Below, one piece after another: positions 1 through 7,297 of a stretch of 11,389 nucleotides of DNA. The stretch comes from CAJXWH01 sp964343365 (GTDB taxonomy: Bacteria > Pseudomonadota > Gammaproteobacteria > Arenicellales > UBA868), in contig CAYFJI010000060.1 of NCBI GenBank assembly GCA_964343365.1, positions 1 through 11,389 on the forward strand. Reading direction: 5' to 3'. Made by a program: the position numbers and the translations under genes. The notes under the pieces were generated by a model, which saw nothing but the letters and a program-made list of their open reading frames with translations, made no database searches and was not told the DNA's origin. How positions within the stretch are numbered: the stretch's first letter is position 1; the number at the start of each line of letters is the position of its first letter.

Positions 1-110
1 TAGGTGCGCCATCAGCGCTTGAAAAATTTGACGTAGAGCGGACTTTAAAATCTTTAGATTTGACAATAACTTCTGATATCGACAAGAGACCCGCCAGTAT
101 GCGAAATTAA
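1..110 (+). CDS. C-terminal end of an unidentified protein (cut by window edge)
   Basis: The reading frame beginning at base 3 is open from the window edge to a TAA at 108-110 and encodes a 35-residue tail ending in PASMRN. The other two plus-strand frames close within about the first 36 bases, so this is the only one that could be the end of a gene. The tail is polar and charged with no membrane segment, and I do not recognise its family. The next gene starts 17 bp after the stop in the same direction, which fits an operon. An open stretch this short could arise by chance, so the call rests mainly on spacing and orientation. Confidence 0.45.
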   Translation, partial: GAPSALEKFDVERTLKSLDLTITSDIDKRPASMRN

Positions 111-127
111 AACAAGTACGACTATTA

Positions 128-1462
128 ATGGATCATCGATTAGAACTAGGTGTGGCGAGAAAAGACATTACTCCAGAAAATGCAGGTTATTTAGCAGGAG
201 ATGTGCTTAACACTGAGCATGCAATCTCTGTTATTCATAAACAACTTTTTGCTCAAAGTCTGTTTTTTTCTCATGGCTCTGCCAGGCTTCTTCTCATAAC
301 AATCGATGTCTGCAAAGTCAGTAACTATATGCTTAATAAGGTCATATCGTCATTGGGCAATCAACTTGGTTTAGCTGCAAATGAAATAATGATTGCAGCC
401 TCACACACCCACTCAGCTCCGCAAACAATTGAACTTGATGCTGTACCCGGCACGTTTGATAGAAAATTTGTTGAACATGCAACTAATGGCATGATTTCCT
501 CAGCTTTAGCGGCGATTGAATCCACAGAACCAGTAACCCTTAGATATGAAACTGGACGATCTGATATAGGAGTCAACAAGCGCTTAGCAACACCCTGGGG
601 AGTGATGATGAGGGCCAATCCATCCGGGAGCTATGATCCAGAGGTAGGTGTTCTAATTGCCGAACGAGAACCACATGTACCCGCCGCAATTGTCTGCTGT
701 TATGCCAGTCATCCTGTCGGGCATCTTCGCACTGAGATAAGTAGTGATTTGACGGGCTATTTTCGCGAGGAAATAGAAAATACTTTTTCGAACTGCATGG
801 CCTTTCATGTTCTTGGCTGCGCTGGAGATGTAGCCCCGCGGGCGCGCTGGGATAGTACAGATTACGAAATTGGAAATCCTCACTCAGGATTCGGACGACG
901 TTTGTTGCCAGAAAAGCAGAGTAAGAGTTTCATGGATAGCATCGGGAAAGAACTTGCGTCTATAGCTATAAAATGTGTAAAAAAGAAAAATTCTTCTTTA
1001 TCATCTATCGTCCTGCGCGGAGTAAAACAAACCATTGACTTGCCATTACAAAAACCAGTATCTGAGTACGTACTCTCTTCGATATTGTCCCTGCCCTTCA
1101 GTTATCGGCACGCCGGCTGGGCTAACAGAATGCTCAATAAATTAGCTAGCGGCGAAAAACCGGAGGAACATCAGTCGTACTCCATACAAATTTGGTTTAT
1201 CACTAATGAATTCTCGGTAATAGCGTTAGAGGGAGAAATCTTCTCCGAAATAGGGTTACGCATAAAAAACTCAATACTTCCAACCAAATCACTTGTTATT
1301 GGTCATGCCAATAGTTACAAGGGGTATATCCCAACACGTGTCGCTATTCAAGAAGGAGGATATGAACCTGAATCGTTTTATAATTGCAACCTGCCTGCAC
1401 CATACCGTCCTGAAATGGAAGATATACTCATTAGCGCAGTAATTGAAGAAGCAACAAAGTAA
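128..1462 (+). CDS. Neutral/alkaline ceramidase-like metal hydrolase (N-terminal-domain family)
   Basis: This 444-residue protein matches the catalytic-domain family of neutral/alkaline non-lysosomal ceramidases, zinc enzymes that cleave amide bonds of N-acyl lipids. Visible landmarks are the opening GVARKDITP (residues 8-16), ASHTHSAP (91-98; His93 and His95), SHPVGH (194-199; His195), GCAGDVAP (230-237), LEGE (367-370; Glu370) and NSYKGYIPT (395-403). These correspond in order to the zinc-site and active-site regions of the family. The serine that serves as nucleophile in true ceramidases, in the GDVSP context, appears here as Ala236, so ceramide may not be the substrate. There is no signal peptide, unlike secreted ceramidases, so a cytoplasmic role is likely, and the C-terminal domain of full-length ceramidases (about 650-700 residues) is absent. 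The ATG at 128 has no clear Shine-Dalgarno site. The family assignment is firm; the substrate is unknown. Confidence 0.85.
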   Translation: MDHRLELGVARKDITPENAGYLAGDVLNTEHAISVIHKQLFAQSLFFSHGSARLLLITIDVCKVSNYMLNKVISSLGNQLGLAANEIMIAASHTHSAPQTIELDAVPGTFDRKFVEHATNGMISSALAAIESTEPVTLRYETGRSDIGVNKRLATPWGVMMRANPSGSYDPEVGVLIAEREPHVPAAIVCCYASHPVGHLRTEISSDLTGYFREEIENTFSNCMAFHVLGCAGDVAPRARWDSTDYEIGNPHSGFGRRLLPEKQSKSFMDSIGKELASIAIKCVKKKNSSLSSIVLRGVKQTIDLPLQKPVSEYVLSSILSLPFSYRHAGWANRMLNKLASGEKPEEHQSYSIQIWFITNEFSVIALEGEIFSEIGLRIKNSILPTKSLVIGHANSYKGYIPTRVAIQEGGYEPESFYNCNLPAPYRPEMEDILISAVIEEATK

Positions 1463-1466
1463 TTGC

Positions 1467-2471
1467 ATGGACTCGAACCCAATTAAATACCCAATTGGTG
1501 ATCTTGAGCTCGAATCAGGAGAAACTATTCAAGACTGCCAGATTTCAGCATGCATTCATGGCGAATCATCTCAAACAAAAAATAATGTTATTCTTGTTAC
1601 TGCGTCTCTGGGAGGCAATCATCGCCGACTAGATTTTTTGATTGGGCCAAATCGTGCGCTCGACACAAATCGCTATTGCATTATCGCAACTGATGCACTT
1701 GGAAATGGATTATCTTCTTCACCAAGTAATAGCGCATCTCAGCCTGGTATTTTATTCCCCAAGTTTTCAATAAGAGACATGGTAGCTTCTCAGTCACAAT
1801 TGCTGGATCAGCTCTCAATACCACGAGTGCGCTGTGTAATTGGCGCTTCAATGGGAGGCATGCAAGCACTGCAATGGGCAATCAGTCATAGTAAACGAAT
1901 GGATTCTATTGTTGCGTTGACACCAATGGCTCGAACTCCTGCATGGTCCCAAGCAATCACATTGATTTCTCGTCAAATCCTAATGACTCATGATGATTGG
2001 AAAGATGGTCGAATCTCATCAGAAGTCTGGCGCGGTTGGGTTGCTCTACTGGATATTATTGCCTGTAGCACCCCGTCGGCAATATCAAAGCGACTACCAG
2101 GCAACGACCTTCGCGAGTTTCTAGAAACTGAAATTAAAACTCTAATAGTCAACGCGCCGGATCCGCGAGATTGGATTTGGCAAACCCTTGCTTACGATCA
2201 ATACGATCTTGGCACAACACCTGGGGTTAAAGGTGGTACAAAATCAGCACTAAATAACATTTCTGTCCCGACATTAATATTAGCTGCGAAAGGCGATCTA
2301 ATGAACCCAGAAGCTGAAGCAAAATGGGCTGCGGACCATATACCTAAATCGACTTATTACGAGATTCCCTCGAAACAGGGTCATCAAGCCGCAACCGACA
2401 TTGGAACGATGGAGGTGAACTTCATGAACCGTAAAATCGCAACGTTCCTCAGCAAGCATCTTCTCAGTTAA
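1467..2471 (+). CDS. MetX-like alpha/beta-hydrolase (homoserine O-acetyltransferase superfamily)
   Basis: From the ATG at 1467 this is a 334-residue alpha/beta-hydrolase close in pattern to homoserine O-acetyltransferase MetX. It shows TASLGGNHR near the oxyanion region, LIGPNRALDTNRY (58-70), DALGNG followed by SSSPSNS, the nucleophile elbow GASMGGMQ (Ser128), Asp277 in AKGDLMNP and His306 in KQGHQA, which together make a complete Ser-Asp-His triad. It is somewhat shorter than typical MetX (about 370 residues). Without other methionine genes nearby it may be a hydrolase or acyltransferase acting on another substrate. A TTG at 1443 would add eight residues inside the end of the preceding gene; I prefer the ATG, 4 bp past that gene's stop. 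It probably forms an operon with the ceramidase-like gene. It ends 4 bp before the convergent dioxygenase gene. Confidence 0.85.
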   Translation: MDSNPIKYPIGDLELESGETIQDCQISACIHGESSQTKNNVILVTASLGGNHRRLDFLIGPNRALDTNRYCIIATDALGNGLSSSPSNSASQPGILFPKFSIRDMVASQSQLLDQLSIPRVRCVIGASMGGMQALQWAISHSKRMDSIVALTPMARTPAWSQAITLISRQILMTHDDWKDGRISSEVWRGWVALLDIIACSTPSAISKRLPGNDLREFLETEIKTLIVNAPDPRDWIWQTLAYDQYDLGTTPGVKGGTKSALNNISVPTLILAAKGDLMNPEAEAKWAADHIPKSTYYEIPSKQGHQAATDIGTMEVNFMNRKIATFLSKHLLS

Positions 2472-2475
2472 CAAT

Positions 2476-3276
2476 TTATCCTCTCGCTAAAATATTTTCC
2501 CTCTCAAATGCAACCTTAGCATAATAGTCTTTAGTTTCTTTGCTTTCCGAGTCATGAGGAGTTGGTGCTAAAAAGAAGTTTCTGTGGTTGTCCTGACCAC
2601 GCACAAGATACGCAGTATCTGATCCAAGCGTTTGCGTAACCTCTGGGGCAATATATGTAATGTTGCAGCCAATTCGGATCTCGTCCGAAGTGTTTGGTTC
2701 CGACGAATGAACAACACCAACATCATGTAACGACATTTCACCAGGCCGTAGGTCAACAGCAACTGCCTCATTGCTGCTAACATCCAAATCAATTTCTTGT
2801 CCGCGTGACAGCATATTACCCTTAGCATAGCGTTTAACATGCGTAATCTGCCCCTGACGATGTGTTCCTGGTATCACCCATAAGCAACCATTTTCACGGG
2901 TACTTTTAGTAAATGCAATCCAGGCTGTGACAGCACGCGCTGGTCGTAATCCCCAGAATGTCCGATCCTGATGCCAAGACGTATATTGATTATCTTCTGG
3001 CCACTTGATGATAAAGCCACTATTCCAGACTAAGATATTTCGTCCAAGAACTTGCTCAACCGCATCTAAAATTGATGGATGTTGTACCAACTCTGCTAAC
3101 CATGGGATCAATAAATGGAGTTGCCAAACATATCGATCTGATACTAATGGGTCTTCTAATTTCCCCATCAAAGTATCATTGAGCAAACTACGATAGCTAA
3201 AAATTTGAGAATCAGACAGCACCCTTATCGGCGAAAAAAAACCATTTTGCTTAAAATCGAAAGCAATCGAATCCAT
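2476..3276 (-). CDS. Phytanoyl-CoA dioxygenase (PhyH) family Fe(II)/2-oxoglutarate oxygenase
   Basis: This 266-residue protein has the PhyH signature. WHQD (residues 101-104) gives the iron ligands His102 and Asp104, VVHSSEPN (188-195) gives the distal ligand His190, and Arg201 in EIRIG is placed to bind the 2-oxoglutarate carboxylate. ENGCLWVIPGTHRQG (128-142) and the LRPGEMSLHD stretch (176-185) are also typical. Such enzymes hydroxylate or oxidatively dealkylate small organic substrates, coupled to conversion of 2-oxoglutarate to succinate and CO2. All iron ligands are present, so activity is expected; the substrate cannot be read from sequence. The gene is transcribed away from the cupin operon and runs tail-to-tail into the MetX-like gene. 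No strong Shine-Dalgarno precedes the ATG. A second, clearly distinct PhyH protein lies at 7294-8145. Confidence 0.9.
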   Translation of the reverse strand: MDSIAFDFKQNGFFSPIRVLSDSQIFSYRSLLNDTLMGKLEDPLVSDRYVWQLHLLIPWLAELVQHPSILDAVEQVLGRNILVWNSGFIIKWPEDNQYTSWHQDRTFWGLRPARAVTAWIAFTKSTRENGCLWVIPGTHRQGQITHVKRYAKGNMLSRGQEIDLDVSSNEAVAVDLRPGEMSLHDVGVVHSSEPNTSDEIRIGCNITYIAPEVTQTLGSDTAYLVRGQDNHRNFFLAPTPHDSESKETKDYYAKVAFERENILARG

Positions 3277-3388
3277 TAGTGATAAATTTCAAGCATAATC
3301 TTATAATAATTTACGAATATAGCATTTTGCCGCAATACTGGCATTGTCAAATATTGCACTGCTGAACTATTACCGAAAGGAAGCAACC
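3277..3388. promoter_or_regulatory. Divergent intergenic region, likely holding two promoters
   Basis: This 112-bp AT-rich gap separates the minus-strand dioxygenase from the plus-strand cupin operon, so it should hold promoters for both. The best rightward guess is TTGTCA (3344-3349) with TATTAC 18 bp downstream, only a moderate match to sigma-70 boxes. For the leftward gene the TATAAT-like stretches around 3300-3312 could supply a -10 box, but I see no convincing -35 partner. An inverted repeat, GCAATA (3332-3337) and TATTGC (3352-3357) separated by 14 bases, could be an operator. The promoter role is inferred from gene orientation. Confidence 0.4.
3376..3383 (+). promoter_or_regulatory. 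Ribosome binding site that fixes the cupin start
   Basis: AAAGGAAG lies 5 bases before the ATG at 3389 (about 8 from the GG core) and is one of the few good Shine-Dalgarno sites in the window. It decides the start of the cupin gene at 3389 rather than the in-frame TTG at 3344, which would place this site inside the coding region. Confidence 0.7.
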
Positions 3389-3706
3389 ATGCATCTACGG
3401 CATCCTGACCAATTGCCCGTCGAAATCTGGGAGGAATTTCCATTTAAAACGTTACTCGATCCCAATATAGGTGGGGACCTAGGGGTCTATTTGCTAACTA
3501 TAAAGAAGTCTAATCCACACTCGCACGATGATCTTGATCAAATTTATATTGTTATTGATGGACACGGATCAATGAGAATTGAGGGTCAATCAAGGGATAT
3601 AAAACCCGGCTGCTTGATCCATATTCCGAAAGGAAAGATGCACTCATTAACACCAGCGGGGAATGGTACCGTGGTGGTATATTCGATTGAGTATCGCTCA
3701 AAATGA
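3389..3706 (+). CDS. Small single-domain cupin protein
   Basis: This 105-residue protein is a single cupin beta-barrel. Motif 1 is HSHDDLDQIYIVIDGHG (44-60) and motif 2 is GCLIHIPKGKMHSL (74-87). His44, His46 and His85 sit at the metal positions, but the glutamate usual in motif 1 is replaced by Gln51, so metal binding may be altered. Such stand-alone cupins act as isomerases, lyases or dioxygenases, or bind sugar-acid-type ligands; the exact reaction cannot be inferred. The start at ATG 3389 is chosen because of the AAAGGAAG site upstream. Its TGA overlaps the next gene's ATG (ATGA at 3703), which suggests translational coupling to the enolase-superfamily enzyme and a shared pathway. It is the first gene of the seven-gene plus-strand run. 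Confidence 0.85.
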   Translation: MHLRHPDQLPVEIWEEFPFKTLLDPNIGGDLGVYLLTIKKSNPHSHDDLDQIYIVIDGHGSMRIEGQSRDIKPGCLIHIPKGKMHSLTPAGNGTVVVYSIEYRSK

Positions 3707-4854
3707 AAATTTCAAACGTCAACGGGTATGTCATAAATTTTCCTCAGAACCCTCCTTGGGGTTATTCAAAGGGTTGGGTAACATCAGCACCTACTCTCCT
3801 TGTCGAAATTCTGACAGATGAGGGTATTATTGGATGGGGAGAGGCCTATGGCCCACCAAAATCAATTTATGAAGTTATCCTGTCTCTGTTTCCCGAAATT
3901 ATTGCTGATGCGAATCCTTTTGAGACCGAGAAACTCTGGAGCAATCTTCGCCATGAGATTCGAGATCATTCCCAAGGAGGTGTCGCGATGGCTGCAATTT
4001 CTGCAGTAGATATTGCCTGCTGGGACATAAAAGGAAAAGCGTTAAACACGCCAATTTGTAAATTGCTTGGTGGTCCCGTACGAACTGAACTGACCTGCTA
4101 TGGCTCTGCAATTCGTTATACAAAAGATCCTGATGACTCGAATAAGCTGCAAGATCCCATCCAACCAGCGCGGGTGATGCTAGATCAGGGTTTTACATCG
4201 ATTAAACTAGCAGTTGGCTTACTTGATATTGGAGATGATTTAGGCCGAATTAAAAGGATACGCGATTTTCTTCCCTCTGATATCGCATTAATGATTGATG
4301 CCAATCATGCATACACACCGCGAACCGCTATAGAACTTGTGAAAAGGCTAGAAACCATGGATATTTTTTGGCTTGAGGATGCGTTATCACAAGACGATCT
4401 ACCTGGGTATAAATCTCTCCGCCGAGCAACTTCAATTTCACTAGCCAGTGGCGAAACATTGTCTGGCAGGCCAGCATTTCGTGACATTTTACTTGGAAAT
4501 ATTTTTGATGTACTAATACCAGAAATCGGGCTTGTCGGTGGACTAACCGAGGCTAAAAAGATTTTTGACATGAGCGATACTTTCGGCGTGGAATGCACGC
4601 CTCATGGCTTTGCGAGTGTGATTGGAACGGCAGCAGCAATTCACCTCGCAGCAAGCCACGCACCGAACCCGTCCTCACCTGGGTCAGTATCACTGCCATT
4701 TGAATGGACGCCGTCGCCTTTTGATCGTTTTGGTAATCTTGCAGTCGATCCACTAATTTTTCATCGCGGTAAGGTAGAAGTACCGATTGACCGACCAGGT
4801 CTTGGTGTAGAAATTGATCGTAATGCTTTAAGGGTGCTGGTTGGTCATGACTAA
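3703..4854 (+). CDS. Mandelate racemase/muconate lactonizing enzyme family (enolase superfamily), atypical active site
   Basis: This 383-residue protein has the enolase-superfamily layout: an N-terminal cap with GIIGWGEAYG (41-50), AISAVDIACWDIKGKALNTP (98-117), then a TIM barrel. The Mg2+ ligands appear intact as Asp199 (MIDAN), Glu225 (WLED) and Glu251 (SGET). His301 (CTPHG) matches the dyad histidine. Two catalytic positions differ from the mandelate racemase group. The KxK motif reads K168-L-A170, and the dyad aspartate before GLVGGLTEA is Glu274. The family makes enolate intermediates from carboxylates, leading to dehydration, racemisation or cycloisomerisation of sugar acids and lactones. 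With these changes the chemistry may be a dehydration or isomerisation driven mainly by His301; this is inference. It overlaps the cupin gene by 4 bp and lies 8 bp before an SDR gene. Confidence 0.9.
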   Translation: MKISNVNGYVINFPQNPPWGYSKGWVTSAPTLLVEILTDEGIIGWGEAYGPPKSIYEVILSLFPEIIADANPFETEKLWSNLRHEIRDHSQGGVAMAAISAVDIACWDIKGKALNTPICKLLGGPVRTELTCYGSAIRYTKDPDDSNKLQDPIQPARVMLDQGFTSIKLAVGLLDIGDDLGRIKRIRDFLPSDIALMIDANHAYTPRTAIELVKRLETMDIFWLEDALSQDDLPGYKSLRRATSISLASGETLSGRPAFRDILLGNIFDVLIPEIGLVGGLTEAKKIFDMSDTFGVECTPHGFASVIGTAAAIHLAASHAPNPSSPGSVSLPFEWTPSPFDRFGNLAVDPLIFHRGKVEVPIDRPGLGVEIDRNALRVLVGHD

Positions 4855-4862
4855 TAAACGTT

Positions 4863-5693
4863 ATGGATGATCTGTTTCTACGCAATAAATCAGCTGTCGT
4901 CACAGGTGGTGCATCAGGTTTAGGTTTTGAAATTGCAAGTTGCCTTGCTAAGCATGGTGCAAATATTACAGTTGTCTCATTAAGCAGGGATAATTCCGCA
5001 AAGCTTGACTCAGAATTGAAATACTTTGCATCCCAAGATGAAATTCACAATGCCAAAGAAAGACTTGAATCAATTGGCGTAATGTGTCTTGGATTTGATG
5101 GTGATATAAGTTGCCAGGAAGATGTTGATCGAGTAATGGAGATAAGTTTTAATTCGTTTGGTAACCTCAATATCTTAGTCAATAACGCGGCAACTAATCA
5201 TATACACACAGTATTAAATCATGATAACAATGTGTGGAAGAGAGTCATTGATGTTAATCTTTTTGGTAGTTATCTCTGCGCACGCGAGGCTCTGCCATTT
5301 ATGATTAAATCAAAGTGGGGCCGCATAATTTCAATCGCATCAACTAACGCTCACGTTGGAAGCGCAGAGTATAGTGCATATGCTGCGTCAAAGCATGGCC
5401 TATTGGGGTTCAATAAATCATTGGCGCAGGAGGTAGCGCAGTACCAGATTACAGCAAATACTATTAGCCCCGCCGCGATAGAGACCCCATCCGGCTTAAT
5501 GCACATGAAAAAATGGGCTGAGCGTGACAATGTAACTGAAGAGATCCTTCGAAAAAAATATCTGGACACATACCCACAGAAACGATTTGTACCAGCTAAC
5601 GAAATTGCAACTTTAGTTGCATTTCTCTGTCGAGACGAAGCGGCCGCAATCAACGGTGAAGACATTGCAATTACAACAGGCGCACCATTTTAG
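4863..5693 (+). CDS. Short-chain dehydrogenase/reductase (SDR 1), complete catalytic tetrad
   Basis: This 276-residue classical SDR should oxidise or reduce an alcohol/ketone with NAD(P)(H). It has the glycine-rich TGGASGLG (14-21), NNA (107-109), Asn132 in DVNLFG, Ser160 in SIAS, and the YAASK motif with Tyr173 and Lys177, so the tetrad is complete. Two features are unusual. About 20 extra residues follow beta-strand 2 (roughly 41-68), shared with the SDR at 10438-11280. The C-terminus ends in AITTGAPF without the usual DGG segment. Its start is 8 bp after the preceding stop, with only a weak ribosome site. It is probably cotranscribed with the enolase-superfamily enzyme, a pairing common in sugar-acid catabolism. 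The substrate is unknown. Confidence 0.9.
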   Translation: MDDLFLRNKSAVVTGGASGLGFEIASCLAKHGANITVVSLSRDNSAKLDSELKYFASQDEIHNAKERLESIGVMCLGFDGDISCQEDVDRVMEISFNSFGNLNILVNNAATNHIHTVLNHDNNVWKRVIDVNLFGSYLCAREALPFMIKSKWGRIISIASTNAHVGSAEYSAYAASKHGLLGFNKSLAQEVAQYQITANTISPAAIETPSGLMHMKKWAERDNVTEEILRKKYLDTYPQKRFVPANEIATLVAFLCRDEAAAINGEDIAITTGAPF

Positions 5694-5697
5694 GGAG
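5693..5697 (+). promoter_or_regulatory. Ribosome binding site that fixes the second SDR start
   Basis: GGGAG begins on the last base of the preceding gene's TAG and lies 9 bases before the ATG at 5707. It supports that start over the in-frame ATG at 5617, which would add 30 residues with no SDR homology and overlap the upstream gene by 77 bp. Confidence 0.7.
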
Positions 5698-5706
5698 ATA
5701 CATCAA

Positions 5707-6489
5707 ATGGACTTGGGATTAAGAAATCGACGAGCAGTTGTTACAGGAGGCAGCAAGGGGATTGGCAAAGCAATCGCTTATGAGCTTGCGATGGAAGGTG
5801 CAGATATAGCTATATGCGCACGTGGAGATACTGAGCTACAGAAAACTGCCACTGAATTAAGACAACAAACAGGAAGAAATATTCTTGCGATAGCGCTTGA
5901 TGTGACAGTGCAAACGGCTGTCGATAATTTCATTATGACAACAGTAACAGAATTTGGAAGCCTAGACATTCTAGTAAATAACGCTGGTAGCCCAGTGACT
6001 GGTACATTCGAAGAGGTTCAGCTTGACCAATGGCGCCAAGATCTAGATGTGAAATTATTCGCACCTATTTATCTAATCCACGCGGCTTTACCACACCTAA
6101 AAAGGAGTAACCAACCCCGAATAATCAACATCAATTCGATAGTGGGCCGCCAATCAACACCTGAATATATCGCAAACAGCACCGATCGTGCGGCATGCTT
6201 AGGATTTAACAAGGTACTCTCGGATAATCTTGCAAAATACGGTATTCTGGTAAACAGCATCAATCCAGGTAATGTAAAAAGTGAGGCATGGGACAGCACG
6301 ATTGAGTATTTTTCACCTGATGAACAACTTGAACAGTGGTATGAAACAGTCTCAAAAGATACGCCATTAGGACGAGTAGCTGAAGCTGAAGAAATTGCAG
6401 CATTAACTGCCTTCCTAGCAAGTAAGAGAGCTAGCTACATTACTGGCGCATCCATTGATATTGATGGGGGTCTAACCCGTTATATTTAA
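5707..6489 (+). CDS. Short-chain dehydrogenase/reductase-like protein (SDR 2) with a degenerate catalytic tetrad
   Basis: This 260-residue protein has an SDR fold with a good nucleotide-binding motif TGGSKGIG (13-20), a cofactor-discriminating region ICARGD (36-41), NNAG (91-94), a C-terminal DIDGGLTRYI and the usual PG loop (INPG, 185-188). Its catalytic tetrad is largely missing. Ser144 is kept, but the Tyr position is Asn157 and the Lys position is Arg161 (NSTDR where YxxxK is expected), and the tetrad Asn is Lys116 (DVKLF). SDR clades with an Arg in place of the Lys and no canonical Tyr are known, so this may still be an enzyme with altered chemistry, or a binding or partner subunit. It follows SDR 1 by 13 bp, so the two could work on successive steps or associate. 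The start at ATG 5707 is supported by GGGAG. Confidence 0.88.
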   Translation: MDLGLRNRRAVVTGGSKGIGKAIAYELAMEGADIAICARGDTELQKTATELRQQTGRNILAIALDVTVQTAVDNFIMTTVTEFGSLDILVNNAGSPVTGTFEEVQLDQWRQDLDVKLFAPIYLIHAALPHLKRSNQPRIININSIVGRQSTPEYIANSTDRAACLGFNKVLSDNLAKYGILVNSINPGNVKSEAWDSTIEYFSPDEQLEQWYETVSKDTPLGRVAEAEEIAALTAFLASKRASYITGASIDIDGGLTRYI

Positions 6490-6538
6490 CTTATTTTTTT
6501 CTAAGTCATAGCACTATAAAAATAAATCGCCTAATCTT

Positions 6539-7297
6539 ATGAACGAATCTATATTGACGATCAATGCTAGGTACCATCGACTTTTTCCGCAAAATCATTT
6601 TCGTGGCTCCAGAGAAGAGCTGCTCGAGATAGACCGGGCTAGAACAGCGTTACTTGCAGTAGATGTAGGTGGCATGGGTCACGACCATCTAAAAGCTCAG
6701 GAAGACGAGGTGATATCTACAATGATTTCTCCCTCAATTGTAGCGGGACGTAACATTGGCATCCCGATTATTTATATCAATAATTCCGCGCCGAAAATTT
6801 CTATTATGAATTCAGAATTAGCTAAAATCGCCAAACGAAGCTTTGATCTTAATTGGGAAGAATGGGGCTCAGAAGATACAGTTGATTCAAGAGAGTACGT
6901 CTACGGGCACTCAGATGCGCTAAAGATTCCAACTGAGATAGAACCACAGCCCGAAGATTATTTTCTGCGAAAACACGCATATAGCGGCTTCTTCGAGACC
7001 AGACTGGATGGCCTCTTAAGAAATATAGGCGCCAAATCACTAATTTGTCTTGGGTTTTCGCTCGATGTCTGCCTCCTCTCTACGATGATCGATGCAATGA
7101 ACCTGAATTACCAAGTTGTCCTGCTTCGAGATGCTACATTAGCACAAGAACTTCCAGGCGACTTAGAAGATCTGGCCTTCACCAAACGCTTGATCACTCT
7201 CACAGAATATTCGATTGGTTATACAGCTACTTCAAAAGAATTTATCGCTGCCTGCGATTCATTGGCTCATAAAGAAAACAGAAACTGTGCATCATGA
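6539..7297 (+). CDS. Isochorismatase-fold cysteine hydrolase
   Basis: This 252-residue protein belongs to the isochorismatase-like cysteine hydrolases. The catalytic triad can be read as Asp42 (LLAVDVGG), Lys145 (LRKHAYSGFFET) and Cys178 (GFSLDVCLLST), in the correct order and spacing. The cis-peptide region before the cysteine, LGFSLDVC (171-178), is family-like. Relatives with this Cys hydrolyse N-carbamoyl or amide bonds (N-carbamoylsarcosine amidase, ureidoacrylate hydrolase RutB, nicotinamidase), whereas true isochorismatases lack the cysteine, so an amidase or carbamoyl hydrolase role is more likely. An extra N-terminal segment of about 35 residues precedes the core, as in RutB-type enzymes. 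There is no clear Shine-Dalgarno. It follows SDR 2 after a 49-bp AT-rich gap and overlaps the next gene by 4 bp (ATGA at 7294). The exact substrate is unknown. Confidence 0.88.
   Translation: MNESILTINARYHRLFPQNHFRGSREELLEIDRARTALLAVDVGGMGHDHLKAQEDEVISTMISPSIVAGRNIGIPIIYINNSAPKISIMNSELAKIAKRSFDLNWEEWGSEDTVDSREYVYGHSDALKIPTEIEPQPEDYFLRKHAYSGFFETRLDGLLRNIGAKSLICLGFSLDVCLLSTMIDAMNLNYQVVLLRDATLAQELPGDLEDLAFTKRLITLTEYSIGYTATSKEFIAACDSLAHKENRNCAS

Noticed and set aside
1443..1466. TTG start for the MetX-like gene inside the preceding gene
   Set aside because: The ATG at 1467 gives a plausible N-terminus and avoids the overlap; no ribosome site favours the TTG.
5617..5706. Extended start for SDR 2
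   Set aside because: The extra 30 residues overlap the end of SDR 1 and precede the normal SDR N-terminus; the ATG at 5707 has a good GGGAG site.
4863..6489. SDR 1 and SDR 2 as a recent tandem duplication
   Set aside because: They differ in the insert after beta-strand 2, the catalytic residues and the C-terminus; they are only distant members of the same superfamily.
6490..6538. Internal promoter or terminator before the cysteine hydrolase
   Set aside because: The gap has a T-run and AT-rich stretches but no hairpin and no convincing -35/-10 pair, so neither can be supported.
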